From contig CAJXQU010000004.1 in NCBI GenBank assembly GCA_913058255.1, positions 31,302 to 95,301 on the forward strand: a stretch of 64,000 nucleotides of DNA, written 5' to 3'. How positions within the stretch are numbered: the first letter of the stretch is position 1; each line of letters begins with the position of its first letter. Source of the DNA: an uncultured Pseudomonadota bacterium. GTDB taxonomy: Bacteria; Pseudomonadota; Gammaproteobacteria; CAJXQU01. The notes below the pieces were generated by a model. The model was not told the origin of the DNA and ran no database searches. It saw nothing but the letters and a program-made list of their open reading frames with translations. A program made the position numbers and the translations under genes. Positions 1 to 8,465 of this stretch are shown piece by piece.

Positions 1-69
1 GTCTATTGGGGTCTATCTTCAAAGGGCGTTAAATATAAAGTTTTAGGCATTGATATTGCTTACTCCTGA
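1..69 (+). CDS. Possible C-terminal end of an upstream gene (partial)
   Basis: Frame 1 is open from the left edge to a TGA at 67-69 and reads as about 22 plausible residues ending in GIDIAYS. Too little is visible to assign a family. It lies 22 bases before the next start codon and could be the end of a co-transcribed gene, but a chance open frame of this length is also possible. Confidence 0.3.
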   Translation, partial: VYWGLSSKGVKYKVLGIDIAYS

Positions 70-85
70 TTAAGACGATCAGGAG
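63..85 (+). promoter_or_regulatory. Inverted repeat covering the RBS of the protease gene
   Basis: CTCCTGAT (63-70) and ATCAGGAG (78-85) form a perfect 8-bp inverted repeat around a 7-base loop. The right arm contains AGGAG, correctly spaced 6 bases before the ATG at 92, so pairing in mRNA would hide the ribosome binding site. A DNA operator is the alternative reading. There is no T-tract, so a terminator is unlikely. Confidence 0.5.
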
Positions 86-91
86 ACCGAT

Positions 92-979
92 ATGTTTTTG
101 CCAATAATCAGGAATAAAAAAAAGAAGGCCATCTTATTGACTGGTGCAATGTTGATGGTTTTTCATCGAGCAGTTTCATATTCAGGTGTCTCCGAAGAAG
201 TACGCTTGGCAACAACAGTACCTGTAGAAGCTGTCGGTGAGGTAGCAATAAAGCCTGCAGCCGTGAAGAAAGTAGTCGCACAAAGTCAGAAAGGAATTAT
301 CGAAAAATTTGAACCTGCCGTCGTTCAACAAAAACAAGTTGATAGAAGGGCTTTTGAATTGGACAAGCTCGTTCAACCTATCACCACAGTGACCGAATTT
401 ATTGGTGGTCAACAAGAACGAAATCGCGGCAGTGGTTTTGTTGTTGGGAATCGCTTTTTTACGGTTCATCATAATCTAACAACGTCGTTCCCATCGCTGC
501 GAGTCAAAAGTACGAGCTTTATTGATGGAATGTCTGTAACCCAACCGGTTTTTTTTAATAAAGAACAAGATGTTGCGGTGTTCGATTTATCTGATCGACT
601 TTGTGTAAAACACTGCAACAAAACGGAGGTTGATTATTCCCCTAATCTCAAGAAGGCAAGAAAGGTTTATTGGTTGAGAAAATTTCAAGAAGATTTTATC
701 TTGAAAGAGGCACGCATTGTAGGTGCTGTAACGTTTGGAGATACACATAAGCCTGCGGGACTTAGCTGTGGTAGCCAGTCTGTGGTGTTGGTAGATCAAC
801 CTTTTATTCCGGGCAGCTCAGGCTCTCCGTTAATGGATGCTGAAACGGGGAAAATCATTGGGGTAATACAAGGAAGTGTTGATGAAAACGGTAATTCAAA
901 AGGCTACTTTAAACCGATCAATTGTGTGTTGGCGATGTTGGCTGAGGCACAATCAACCCGAGCAATAGCGAAGTTATAA
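92..979 (+). CDS. Secreted trypsin-like serine protease
   Basis: This is a 295-residue exported protein with a chymotrypsin-fold (S1/HtrA-like) protease domain. The N-terminus has a basic stretch (residues 8-12) followed by a hydrophobic segment, consistent with a signal peptide or anchor, so it probably acts in the periplasm. The catalytic triad is readable: His126 or His127 in TVHHNL, Asp160 in EQDVAVF, and Ser243 in PGSSGSP, the GxSGxP box. Residues 35-95 look like an unstructured linker. No PDZ domain follows, so it is shorter than DegP/DegS and resembles stand-alone trypsin-like proteases of marine gammaproteobacteria. The ATG has an AGGAG six bases upstream, placed inside a hairpin. The substrate is unknown. 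Confidence 0.8.
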   Translation: MFLPIIRNKKKKAILLTGAMLMVFHRAVSYSGVSEEVRLATTVPVEAVGEVAIKPAAVKKVVAQSQKGIIEKFEPAVVQQKQVDRRAFELDKLVQPITTVTEFIGGQQERNRGSGFVVGNRFFTVHHNLTTSFPSLRVKSTSFIDGMSVTQPVFFNKEQDVAVFDLSDRLCVKHCNKTEVDYSPNLKKARKVYWLRKFQEDFILKEARIVGAVTFGDTHKPAGLSCGSQSVVLVDQPFIPGSSGSPLMDAETGKIIGVIQGSVDENGNSKGYFKPINCVLAMLAEAQSTRAIAKL

Positions 980-1095
980 GTTTGATCTAGAACAAACACT
1001 GCTATGTTTATAGCCGATCCGAATTGATGCAATCTAGTCTTACCGCTAGAATCCTATGTTTTGTCTGAAGTTAGGGCAGGTATAGGCTATAGAGC

Positions 1096-4000
1096 ATGAC
1101 GAATATTATTAACAATAACGCTCCCCTTGAGATCAACGTTCCTGGGTTTGAGTATGCAGATCTTTACGAACCTCAACGTCTTAAAGAGCTTTCAGACTAC
1201 TTTGAAGCCGAAGTAAAAAAAACTGATCCACAACTATCTACAGACTTCGCTGTCTATCGAGCCTGTCAAGGCGAAGGAATGAAACCTCAAGAGATTTCTG
1301 AACTGCTGGTCCGCATGGCACCCCAAGTCGGTACGTTCATCGCTAAAATGTTCAATATCATCAGCGAGCATGAATTGCAAAAGGCTAGCATTCTTGCCGA
1401 TGTAGAAAGCATATTTGTACTGAAGAAGGAAGTTGTCGCAAAGCTAGCCAAATTATTTCGAGGTGTTGATTGTGCTGAATGGGATATCACAGAAGTAAAG
1501 TCTAATTTCAATTTACTCAGTAAATTGGCTTTTACAGAATTTGATCAAGATGAAGATTTAGAACGTAAGGTTGGCCGGGTAGGCGCGGCATTAGCTAGAT
1601 TGTCGAATCATTTTGTGCTGATTGGTAAGGGTAAAGACAACGATTATAAAAATGCAGAAACTGAAATTAGCCGACTCCGCGAAGCGGTTGCAGCCGACGC
1701 AGCATTTTCAGCAATAACGGCTTTAGAAGATGACAATGAGTTTGTTGATGGGTTATTAGAAGTCGTTCAAAAATGGTGCTTTGCTGCACAAAACTCAGCC
1801 GAGATGAAACAGGAGACCGCGGGTTGGGTCACATTTAAAACACCACACAAAACAGATTTTGAGCATTTAGTTTCTCATTTAACGATCGAAAAAGAGGGCT
1901 ACACCGAATGGATGGGGCCTGAAGAGCGCCGTCGTCGGCGGGATGGTTTCAGTTTGACGGATATGCGTTTTACTGAGCGTGAAGTGCAGTATGAAATCGA
2001 TCATTGTATCTATTGCCATGATCGCGACACTGATTCTTGTTCCAAGGGCATGCGAAACAAAAAGGAAGACACTTATAAGGTGAATCCTCTGGGTGAAAAT
2101 GTTACTGGTTGCCCACTAGAAGAAAAAATTTCTGAAATGCATGTTGTTAAACAGCAGGGTGACAATATCGGCGCTTTAGCCTTGATAGTTATTGATAACC
2201 CTATGTGTCCAGGTACGGGGCACCGGATCTGTAACGACTGCATGCGTGGCTGTATTTATCAAAAAACGGAGCCCGTTAATATTCCGCAGATCGAAACCAG
2301 CGCATTAACGGATGTTTTATTTATGCCTTGGGGTTTTGAAATTTACAGCTTACTGACGCGTTGGAACCCTCTCAACGTTAAGCGACCTTACGCTGTACCT
2401 TATAACGGCAAAAATGTCATGGTTGTTGGTATGGGGCCTGCTGGTTACACTCTCTCTCACTACCTATTGAATGAAGGTTTTGGTGTGGTAGGTATCGATG
2501 GTCTAAAAATAGAACCATTACCTGAAGAGCTCACTGGAACAGCAGATACTCCGCCGACACCAATCCAAGACTTCAATGATATTTATGATGATCTTGATAA
2601 GCGGATCATGCTCGGTTTTGGTGGTGTTGCCGAATACGGTATTACTGTCCGTTGGGATAAAAATTTCCTTAAAGTGATCTATTTGAACTTGCTTCGTCGA
2701 CAATCTTTCCGTTGTTATGGCGGCGTACGTTTTGGTGGAACGGTCACGATCGATGATGCTTGGGAGATGGGCTTTGACCATATTGCTATCGCCAGTGGCG
2801 CGGGTAAACCGACGGTCATTGGTCTGAAAAACAATATGATCCGTGGTATTCGAAAAGCATCTGATTTCTTGATGGGCTTACAGCTTTCTGGAGCTGCAAA
2901 AGCATCTTCGTTAGCGAATATGCAAGTGCGATTACCTGCCGGCGTTATCGGTGGAGGCTTGACGGGGATAGATACGGCGACAGAATTGATGGCCTACTAC
3001 CCTGTTCAGGTTGAAAAAATCCTGCATCGTTATGAAGTGCTTAGCAAAGAGATGGGCGAAGACATTGTTCGAGTTCGATACGATGAAGAAGAAACGATTA
3101 TTCTTGATGAGTTTCTTGATCACGGGCATCAGATCCGCTCTGAACGTGAAAGAGCAAAAGCTGCGGGTGAAGCACCTGACTTCCAGACGCTCGTTCATGG
3201 CTGGGGTGGAGCGACTATGTTCTACCGAAAAGGGATGCCTGATTCTCCGGCTTACCGACAAAATCATGAAGAAATTGCTGAAGCCTTGGATGAAGGTATT
3301 CAGCTCGCAGAAGGAATGAGTCCTGTTGCTGCACATGCCGATCAATATGAACATTTGAATGCAGTAACGTTTGATAAGTTAGAGCAAAAAGATGGTCAGT
3401 GGGTTAATTCCGGTGATCAGGTTGATGTGAAGCTGAAAAGCCTATTCGTTGCAGCGGGAACATCTCCTAATACGATTTATCAAGATGAATTTCCCGATAC
3501 GTTTAAAATGGATTGGAAATTCTACCAACGCCATGAACCAGAGTGGGTTAAGAATGATCCAAACTTAACGCCAATGGATGACGTTACTAATCCTAAAATT
3601 GGTAAGCCAGCACCATTTACTTCATACCATAAGAATGGAAATTACATCACTTTTTACGGCGATAATCATCCTGTTTATGCGGGTAATGTTGTAAAGGCGA
3701 TGGCGAGTGCAAAAGATGGGTATCCATATGTGGTTAAGTTGTTCGAAGAAGATATTAGACAATTAAAACCGGAAGATCAGTCGCAACGTGAGCAAGCGCT
3801 CACTTCTTTACAAGATCGTTTGGATAATGCTTTTCATGCGACAGTCGTTGAAGTAAATCGATTGACGCCAACCATCATCGAAGTCGTTGTGAAGGCTCCA
3901 TTACAAGCTGAGAAATTTTTACCGGGTCAGTTTTATCGAGTACAGAATTTGGAATCGTTAGCCCCGGTTATTGAGAACACGGTATTAGCGACAGAAGGGT

Positions 4001-4806
4001 TAGCTTTAACAGGTGCTTGGGTTGATAAAGAAAAAGGACTGATTTCTTTAATCGCGCTTGAAATGGGAAGTTCTTCGAGACTTTGTGCAGGTTGGAAAGC
4101 GGGTGAGCAGATTGTCGTCATGGGCGTTACTGGGACTCCAACGGAAATCCCAACAGGAGAAACCGTCGTTTTATTAGGTGGTGGCCTAGGCAATGCCGTG
4201 TTGTTTTCAATCGGCAAGGCACTACGTGCAGCAAATAATAAAGTGATCTACTTTGCGGGCTATAAGAATCCACAAGACGTTTTTAAAGTCGAAGATATAG
4301 AAGCAGCATCAGACGTGATCGTTTGGTCAGTCGACAAAGCTGAGGGGGTTGTGGCTATCGATACAACGCGACCACAAGACAAATCTTTTGTGGGGAATAT
4401 TATCGAAGCTATGATCGCTTATGCTGAGGGCGATCTTGGTGAAACGACGTTGAGCCTGAAAGATATGCAGCACTTGATCGTCATTGGCTCCGATCGAATG
4501 ATGCAAGCCGTTAAAGGTGCTCGATCAGGCATACTTGCACCCTACATCAATAAAAATCATGAAGCAGTGGGTTCGATCAACTCGCCGATGCAGTGCATGA
4601 TGAAGGGTGTTTGTGCTCAATGTATGTGTAAACATGTTGATCCTGAAACGGGTGAAGAGTCTTTTGTTTACTCTTGTTATAACCAAGATCAAGATCTGAA
4701 TAAGGTTGATTTTCCCAACCTGCGCGCAAGGTTGCGGCAGAATTCAGTGCCTGAAAAGCTTTCTAGCTTGTGGCTTGATCATCTGTTAGCCATTGATAAG
4801 AAATAA
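1096..4806 (+). CDS. Large FAD/NAD(P)/Fe-S oxidoreductase (GltD-like fused to an FNR-like module)
   Basis: This is a 1236-residue multidomain cytoplasmic oxidoreductase. Residues 1-300 match no domain I recognise. Residues about 300-390 hold cysteines arranged like the iron-sulfur region of the glutamate synthase small subunit (C304, C307, C315, C339, C371, C379, C382, C386). A dinucleotide fold follows (GMGPAG at 445-450) and a second one starts near 616 (GVIGGGLTG). From about 913 a ferredoxin-reductase/PyrK-like module ends in a cysteine cluster (C1167, C1173, C1176, C1178, C1194) of the kind that binds a 2Fe-2S centre. Electron transfer between NAD(P)H and an unknown partner through FAD and Fe-S is a safe inference; the physiological substrate is not. 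The gene stands alone, 117 bases after the protease and 99 bases before a dihaem cytochrome c. Confidence 0.75.
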   Translation: MTNIINNNAPLEINVPGFEYADLYEPQRLKELSDYFEAEVKKTDPQLSTDFAVYRACQGEGMKPQEISELLVRMAPQVGTFIAKMFNIISEHELQKASILADVESIFVLKKEVVAKLAKLFRGVDCAEWDITEVKSNFNLLSKLAFTEFDQDEDLERKVGRVGAALARLSNHFVLIGKGKDNDYKNAETEISRLREAVAADAAFSAITALEDDNEFVDGLLEVVQKWCFAAQNSAEMKQETAGWVTFKTPHKTDFEHLVSHLTIEKEGYTEWMGPEERRRRRDGFSLTDMRFTEREVQYEIDHCIYCHDRDTDSCSKGMRNKKEDTYKVNPLGENVTGCPLEEKISEMHVVKQQGDNIGALALIVIDNPMCPGTGHRICNDCMRGCIYQKTEPVNIPQIETSALTDVLFMPWGFEIYSLLTRWNPLNVKRPYAVPYNGKNVMVVGMGPAGYTLSHYLLNEGFGVVGIDGLKIEPLPEELTGTADTPPTPIQDFNDIYDDLDKRIMLGFGGVAEYGITVRWDKNFLKVIYLNLLRRQSFRCYGGVRFGGTVTIDDAWEMGFDHIAIASGAGKPTVIGLKNNMIRGIRKASDFLMGLQLSGAAKASSLANMQVRLPAGVIGGGLTGIDTATELMAYYPVQVEKILHRYEVLSKEMGEDIVRVRYDEEETIILDEFLDHGHQIRSERERAKAAGEAPDFQTLVHGWGGATMFYRKGMPDSPAYRQNHEEIAEALDEGIQLAEGMSPVAAHADQYEHLNAVTFDKLEQKDGQWVNSGDQVDVKLKSLFVAAGTSPNTIYQDEFPDTFKMDWKFYQRHEPEWVKNDPNLTPMDDVTNPKIGKPAPFTSYHKNGNYITFYGDNHPVYAGNVVKAMASAKDGYPYVVKLFEEDIRQLKPEDQSQREQALTSLQDRLDNAFHATVVEVNRLTPTIIEVVVKAPLQAEKFLPGQFYRVQNLESLAPVIENTVLATEGLALTGAWVDKEKGLISLIALEMGSSSRLCAGWKAGEQIVVMGVTGTPTEIPTGETVVLLGGGLGNAVLFSIGKALRAANNKVIYFAGYKNPQDVFKVEDIEAASDVIVWSVDKAEGVVAIDTTRPQDKSFVGNIIEAMIAYAEGDLGETTLSLKDMQHLIVIGSDRMMQAVKGARSGILAPYINKNHEAVGSINSPMQCMMKGVCAQCMCKHVDPETGEESFVYSCYNQDQDLNKVDFPNLRARLRQNSVPEKLSSLWLDHLLAIDKK

Positions 4807-4905
4807 TAAGAACTATTTCTTATTCAAATATCTGCCGCTATACTCATGTTTCTTCTGTCAGATAAAAATTACTAAATCGTTAGAATTAGTGGAGAGCATA
4901 CAATA

Positions 4906-5766
4906 ATGAGTAGAGAGAAAGAGAACGTTTTATATAAACCTTGTTTTCTTGTGTTAAGTGTTATCGGAGCATTTGGCTTGCTTACAACGAGCATGGTCAT
5001 GGCTAATGATGAGTCTGTCGATGCTGAGCTTAGTGCTATTGAAGAAAGAACAGCTCCTGTTGGTCAAGTCGACGTGGCTGTAGCGGATGGCGCAACTGAA
5101 AGTGATGTTCCTGTTAAGGAAATCAGCATTGGTCAGAAAACCTATGATGCTGCTTGTGGCGTTTGTCATGCTGCGGGCATCGCTGGTGCACCAAAGTATG
5201 CTGATGCTGATGCATGGACTGCACGTATAGAGCAGGGTAGGGATACACTTTACGAACATGCGATCAATGGCTTCACAGGCTCAAGTGGCATGATGCCAGC
5301 GAAAGGCGGGCGTACTGATATTGCTGATGATGATATTAAAGCCGCAGTAGATTATATGCTTGAAGCTGTTGGAAGTGTTCCAGTTGCTGCAGAAACAACG
5401 GAAGAAGTTGTTGAAGCTACAACAGAAGAAGTTGTTGAAGCTACAACAGAAGAAGTTGCAGAAACCACCGAGATGGTTGTCGAAGAAGCTTCTGTAGTCG
5501 TAGCTGTTCCTGCAGGGAAAGGCAAGGAAGTATACGATTCAGCCTGTTTTATTTGTCATACATCAGGCGTTGCGGGCGCACCAAAGTTAGGTGATAAAGA
5601 AGCTTGGGCACCTCGTATTGCGCGAGGTAAAGACACGTTATATGAGCATGCCCTGAAAGGGTTTATGGGTGATAAAGGTATGATGCCTGCGAAAGGTGGT
5701 CGTGCTGATATTGCTGATGAAGATATTAAAGCTGCGGTAGATTACATGATCGTAACCGGGGCCTGA
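4906..5766 (+). CDS. Dihaem cytochrome c with duplicated cytochrome c5-like domains
   Basis: This 286-residue protein has an N-terminal hydrophobic segment (about 13-33) ending near VMANDE, so it is exported or membrane-tethered to the periplasm. Two similar class I cytochrome c domains each carry one haem site: CGVCH at 84-88 and CFICH at 214-218. Each is followed by GVAGAPK- or GIAGAPK-type sequence and a Met-containing GMMPAKGGR motif that can supply the sixth haem ligand. The domains are joined by a Thr/Glu/Val-rich linker (about 162-195) built from a tandem DNA repeat. A role as a periplasmic electron shuttle is expected, and the oxidase at 10.5-15 kb is one possible acceptor. A hairpin terminator follows directly. 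Confidence 0.88.
   Translation: MSREKENVLYKPCFLVLSVIGAFGLLTTSMVMANDESVDAELSAIEERTAPVGQVDVAVADGATESDVPVKEISIGQKTYDAACGVCHAAGIAGAPKYADADAWTARIEQGRDTLYEHAINGFTGSSGMMPAKGGRTDIADDDIKAAVDYMLEAVGSVPVAAETTEEVVEATTEEVVEATTEEVAETTEMVVEEASVVVAVPAGKGKEVYDSACFICHTSGVAGAPKLGDKEAWAPRIARGKDTLYEHALKGFMGDKGMMPAKGGRADIADEDIKAAVDYMIVTGA
5401..5460 (+). repeat. 24-bp tandem repeat encoding the cytochrome linker
   Basis: A 24-bp unit beginning GAAGAAGTTGTTGAAGC occurs twice identically (5401-5424, 5425-5448), followed by a half copy (5449-5460). It encodes an eight-residue EEVVEATT-type repeat in the inter-domain linker and keeps frame, so copy-number change would alter only linker length. Confidence 0.9.
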
Positions 5767-5784
5767 TATTGAGATTGAAGGTCT

Positions 5785-5812
5785 AAAAAGGGGACGTTTT
5801 CGTCCCTTTTTT
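5785..5812. terminator. Rho-independent terminator, probably bidirectional
   Basis: GGGACG (5791-5796), loop TTTT, and CGTCCC (5801-5806) form a stem followed by six T; a run of five A precedes it. It lies between the convergent cytochrome gene (ends 5766) and dacB (ends 5820), so it can serve both. Confidence 0.88.
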
Positions 5813-5819
5813 GCATGAA

Positions 5820-7004
5820 TTATTTTAATTCTAAGAGTTTTTTAGCAACTTTTTTTCTGAAATTATATTTCACTGGGTGGTTTATCATCAAGGCAAAAGG
5901 CACCCAGGTTTGTGAGCGGAAAACATAACCGGCATAGGTGCTCACCTCTTTTAGCGTGCCACTTTTCACAAAAATCTTATCATTTTGTTGGCTGAGTAAA
6001 TTTCGATAGGGTGAGAATTTCTTTAAGAGTTCGATCAACTGCCGAGTGCTGAGTCGGTTGGCACGTGATAAACCGGCCCCTTCTTTTACAGTATAGTTAT
6101 TCCAGTGAAATATCTGATCAATTTGGCTAGCGACTGCTGCTTGTGATTTTTCGATAGTTGCAGGAGCGCCCTTGGCTTCGACTCCGAGTAATAAAAATAA
6201 TTGATTGGCTATAAAGTTATTGGAATATTTCAACATGGCACTGACGACTTCAGAGAGTTTGTGCGAATTTTGATGACGATAGAATGGATTCAACGTCATT
6301 GGCGAAACTCCTATCAGCAGCTTGTTCGTTGTTTGAATATTTTCTGCGTTAAGTTTCGCGACTAAAATTTCAGCAAAGTAACGTGAACCGGAGCGATTTT
6401 TACGTAAATTAATGCGATGTGTACCTGAGGGCAGTTTGCTGCCAGCTTGTAGCATTGTCGATGTGAGGGGGGTTTGAGCTTCTGCACTGTATGTGGTTTT
6501 ATTTTTACGTCGTATATTAATCGTATTGAAATTTGCCGTTAGTGCGCTGGGTGATGCGTCATAGGGGTTGTTTGTTGCTGATTGCCCATGGATTATCAAG
6601 TCGGATGAAAAATAATTATGATCAATTCCAACGCCATTAATTTCTTTTAATCCTTTGGCTTTTAAAGCCGCGACGATGAGATCAATTTCTTCTGAGATCA
6701 GAAAAGGATCGCCATAACCTTTTATCCATAAAATATCATTTTTATCGAGATAAAAATCAGTAATGAATCGATGATCAGCTCCCCAGGTTTCGAGTGCGAT
6801 AAATGCGGTGAGTATCTTTAAGGTTGAAGCCGGAACTAATGGTAAATCTGGCTGGATGGCAATATGCGTATGTTTTTCTGAACCGAAGATTAAACTCGCA
6901 TGTTTCATGTCTTTAATTTTCTGAAACACATCGTCAGAATATTCTTCTGCGAAGTTATTTGAAGCATGACTCAAAGCGATACAGAAAATAAAAAGGCGTA
7001 ACAT
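5820..7004 (-). CDS. dacB: D-alanyl-D-alanine carboxypeptidase/endopeptidase, PBP4 family (S13)
   Basis: This is a 394-residue exported penicillin-binding protein. A signal peptide ends near residue 20. The active-site motifs are present in the right order: SxxK at S60-K63 (PASTLK), SxN near residue 258 (KYSNNF) and KSGT near 344. Enzymes of this family trim D-Ala or cleave cross-links in periplasmic peptidoglycan. It is shorter than E. coli DacB (477 aa), mainly in the insert between SxxK and SxN, as in many other gammaproteobacterial homologues. It is monocistronic, convergent with the cytochrome gene, and separated from the upstream small gene by a hairpin. Confidence 0.85.
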   Translation of the reverse strand: MLRLFIFCIALSHASNNFAEEYSDDVFQKIKDMKHASLIFGSEKHTHIAIQPDLPLVPASTLKILTAFIALETWGADHRFITDFYLDKNDILWIKGYGDPFLISEEIDLIVAALKAKGLKEINGVGIDHNYFSSDLIIHGQSATNNPYDASPSALTANFNTINIRRKNKTTYSAEAQTPLTSTMLQAGSKLPSGTHRINLRKNRSGSRYFAEILVAKLNAENIQTTNKLLIGVSPMTLNPFYRHQNSHKLSEVVSAMLKYSNNFIANQLFLLLGVEAKGAPATIEKSQAAVASQIDQIFHWNNYTVKEGAGLSRANRLSTRQLIELLKKFSPYRNLLSQQNDKIFVKSGTLKEVSTYAGYVFRSQTWVPFALMINHPVKYNFRKKVAKKLLELK

Positions 7005-7061
7005 GGGTTGAATACCTTGTTAGAAGTTCAATTAAGATTTGAAAATGCTAGCGCGTAACGA

Positions 7062-7103
7062 AAAATGCCAGTTGCCGGATATTTCTCCAACAGCTGGCAT
7101 TTT
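7062..7103 (-). terminator. Probable terminator of the 60-residue membrane protein gene
   Basis: AAAATGCCAG (7062-7071) pairs with CTGGCATTTT (7094-7103), a 10-bp stem. Read on the minus strand the stem ends in a run of T. It lies just downstream of the gene ending at 7128. Confidence 0.7.
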
Positions 7104-7127
7104 AAAATATGGCATAACGACGAGAAT

Positions 7128-7310
7128 TTAGCTGAACAATTCTCTAATCGCCGTAATGACCACTTCAGAAGATTGGCCTATGTTCAGTGGAGCTGAAGGA
7201 TTTTCTCCAAATTTGGCCCCCATGAAGTAGAAACCAATCATGATAAGAGCTATTCCAATAACCATGATTGTAGTTAGGATAAAAAACTTTTTATCGGCTT
7301 TTTTACTCAT
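7128..7310 (-). CDS. Small single-span membrane protein, unknown function
   Basis: This is a 60-residue protein with a Lys-rich N-terminus (residues 3-8), one transmembrane helix (about 9-31) and a short C-terminal tail. A clear ribosome binding site (AGAGAGGA) lies about nine bases before the ATG and a terminator hairpin follows, which supports a real gene. I do not recognise the family. It sits immediately downstream of ctaB on the same strand, so an accessory role in oxidase assembly is possible but only suggested by position. Confidence 0.65.
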   Translation of the reverse strand: MSKKADKKFFILTTIMVIGIALIMIGFYFMGAKFGENPSAPLNIGQSSEVVITAIRELFS

Positions 7311-7372
7311 TGTGCAATTTTCCTCTCTTGAATTTAGTGTTTGTTTATTATTATCAGGTAGGTAACTATACT

Positions 7373-8299
7373 CTAGGCGCTACCCATGAAGATGCCAAGA
7401 TCCCATTTAAAGTAATGATCAATTAGTAATGCTGAGAATATTACCGTTAAATAGATTAGTGAATATGTGAAGGTTTCCATCGCCAGCTTATCGGAGTCGG
7501 ATGAATATAATTTGATTGCGTATTTCAAAAAGATGCCACCCGAGATGACCGCTGTGACCAAATACAATAAGCCGCTCATGTAGGTGATGAATGGTAGTAG
7601 GCTGACAATAAATAGCAAAACGGTATAAAGCAAAATAAGCAGCCGCGTATATTTTACGCCGTGGGTGACAGGTAACATGGGTACATCCACTTTTGCATAT
7701 TCTTTGCGACGGTAAATAGCTAAGGCCCAAAAATGTGGTGGGGTCCAGACAAAAATAATTAGAAACAAAAGTAGTGAATGTGGCTCAAGTGTTCCTGTTA
7801 CGGCTGTCCAACCCAAAACGGGTGGTGCAGCACCAGCGGCGCCACCGATAACGATATTCATTGGTGTAGCGCGTTTGAGGTACATGGTATAGACAATCGC
7901 ATAGCCAATTAAGGAAGCTAGCGTTAGAACTGCAGTGAGAGGGTTGACCAGCACAGTGAGGATCAACATAGCGATTGCACCGATTACAAACGCAAAAATA
8001 ATGGCATTTTGAGTGGTTATATTTCCTTCTGGCAATGGACGATGTTTGGTTCTGGCCATTTCAGCATCAATTTTCTCGTCAACGACATGGTTTATTGCGG
8101 CGGCCGAAGCGGCAGCTAAGCCAATTCCTATTGTGCCGAAGATCAGCGGTTGCCAAGGCACCATTCCAGGAACGGCGAGGAACATGCCAACAATCGCAGT
8201 AAAAACGATCAAACTTACGACTTTTAGTTTACAGAGTCCCAGATAATCTTTTAGGCGAGGTGTTGAGGATATGATCGTGTTTTCGATTGATTGACTCAT
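7373..8299 (-). CDS. ctaB: Protohaem IX farnesyltransferase (haem O synthase)
   Basis: This UbiA-family membrane prenyltransferase converts haem B to haem O by adding a farnesyl group, the first step towards haem O/A for the terminal oxidase. The start is placed at the ATG at 8299 (MSQSIENTI...), giving 308 residues, the usual size. The frame continues upstream to a TTG at 8407, but those 36 residues are not family-like. The Asp-rich prenyl-diphosphate site near the N-terminal third (NHVVDEKIDAEM followed by RTKHRPLP) is intact and there are about eight hydrophobic helices. It belongs to the minus-strand arm of the cox locus, downstream of SURF1 and the SCO-like gene. The haem A synthase gene that commonly precedes ctaB is not here. 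Confidence 0.93.
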   Translation of the reverse strand: MSQSIENTIISSTPRLKDYLGLCKLKVVSLIVFTAIVGMFLAVPGMVPWQPLIFGTIGIGLAAASAAAINHVVDEKIDAEMARTKHRPLPEGNITTQNAIIFAFVIGAIAMLILTVLVNPLTAVLTLASLIGYAIVYTMYLKRATPMNIVIGGAAGAAPPVLGWTAVTGTLEPHSLLLFLIIFVWTPPHFWALAIYRRKEYAKVDVPMLPVTHGVKYTRLLILLYTVLLFIVSLLPFITYMSGLLYLVTAVISGGIFLKYAIKLYSSDSDKLAMETFTYSLIYLTVIFSALLIDHYFKWDLGIFMGSA

Positions 8300-8465
8300 A
8301 ATATTATATTTTTTTGGTTTATTTTGAATCTGGACGTCGGCTCCATCTGCGTCCCTGCTCATATGAGGCGGGTAGTTTCGAAGCGTCCTTGCTCCATTTC
8401 TTAACAAAACTTAATCGACAGACTATAGCAGTAACATCTTATTTACTACAAGTTTTAGTTCATAT

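Noticed and set aside
2932..3354. 140-codon minus-strand ORF within the large oxidoreductase
   Set aside because: Shadow of the real plus-strand coding frame, which has clear domains throughout.
4798..4821. Inverted repeat AAGAAATA / TATTTCTT after the large oxidoreductase
   Set aside because: AT-only 8-bp stem overlapping the stop codon; too weak to call a terminator.
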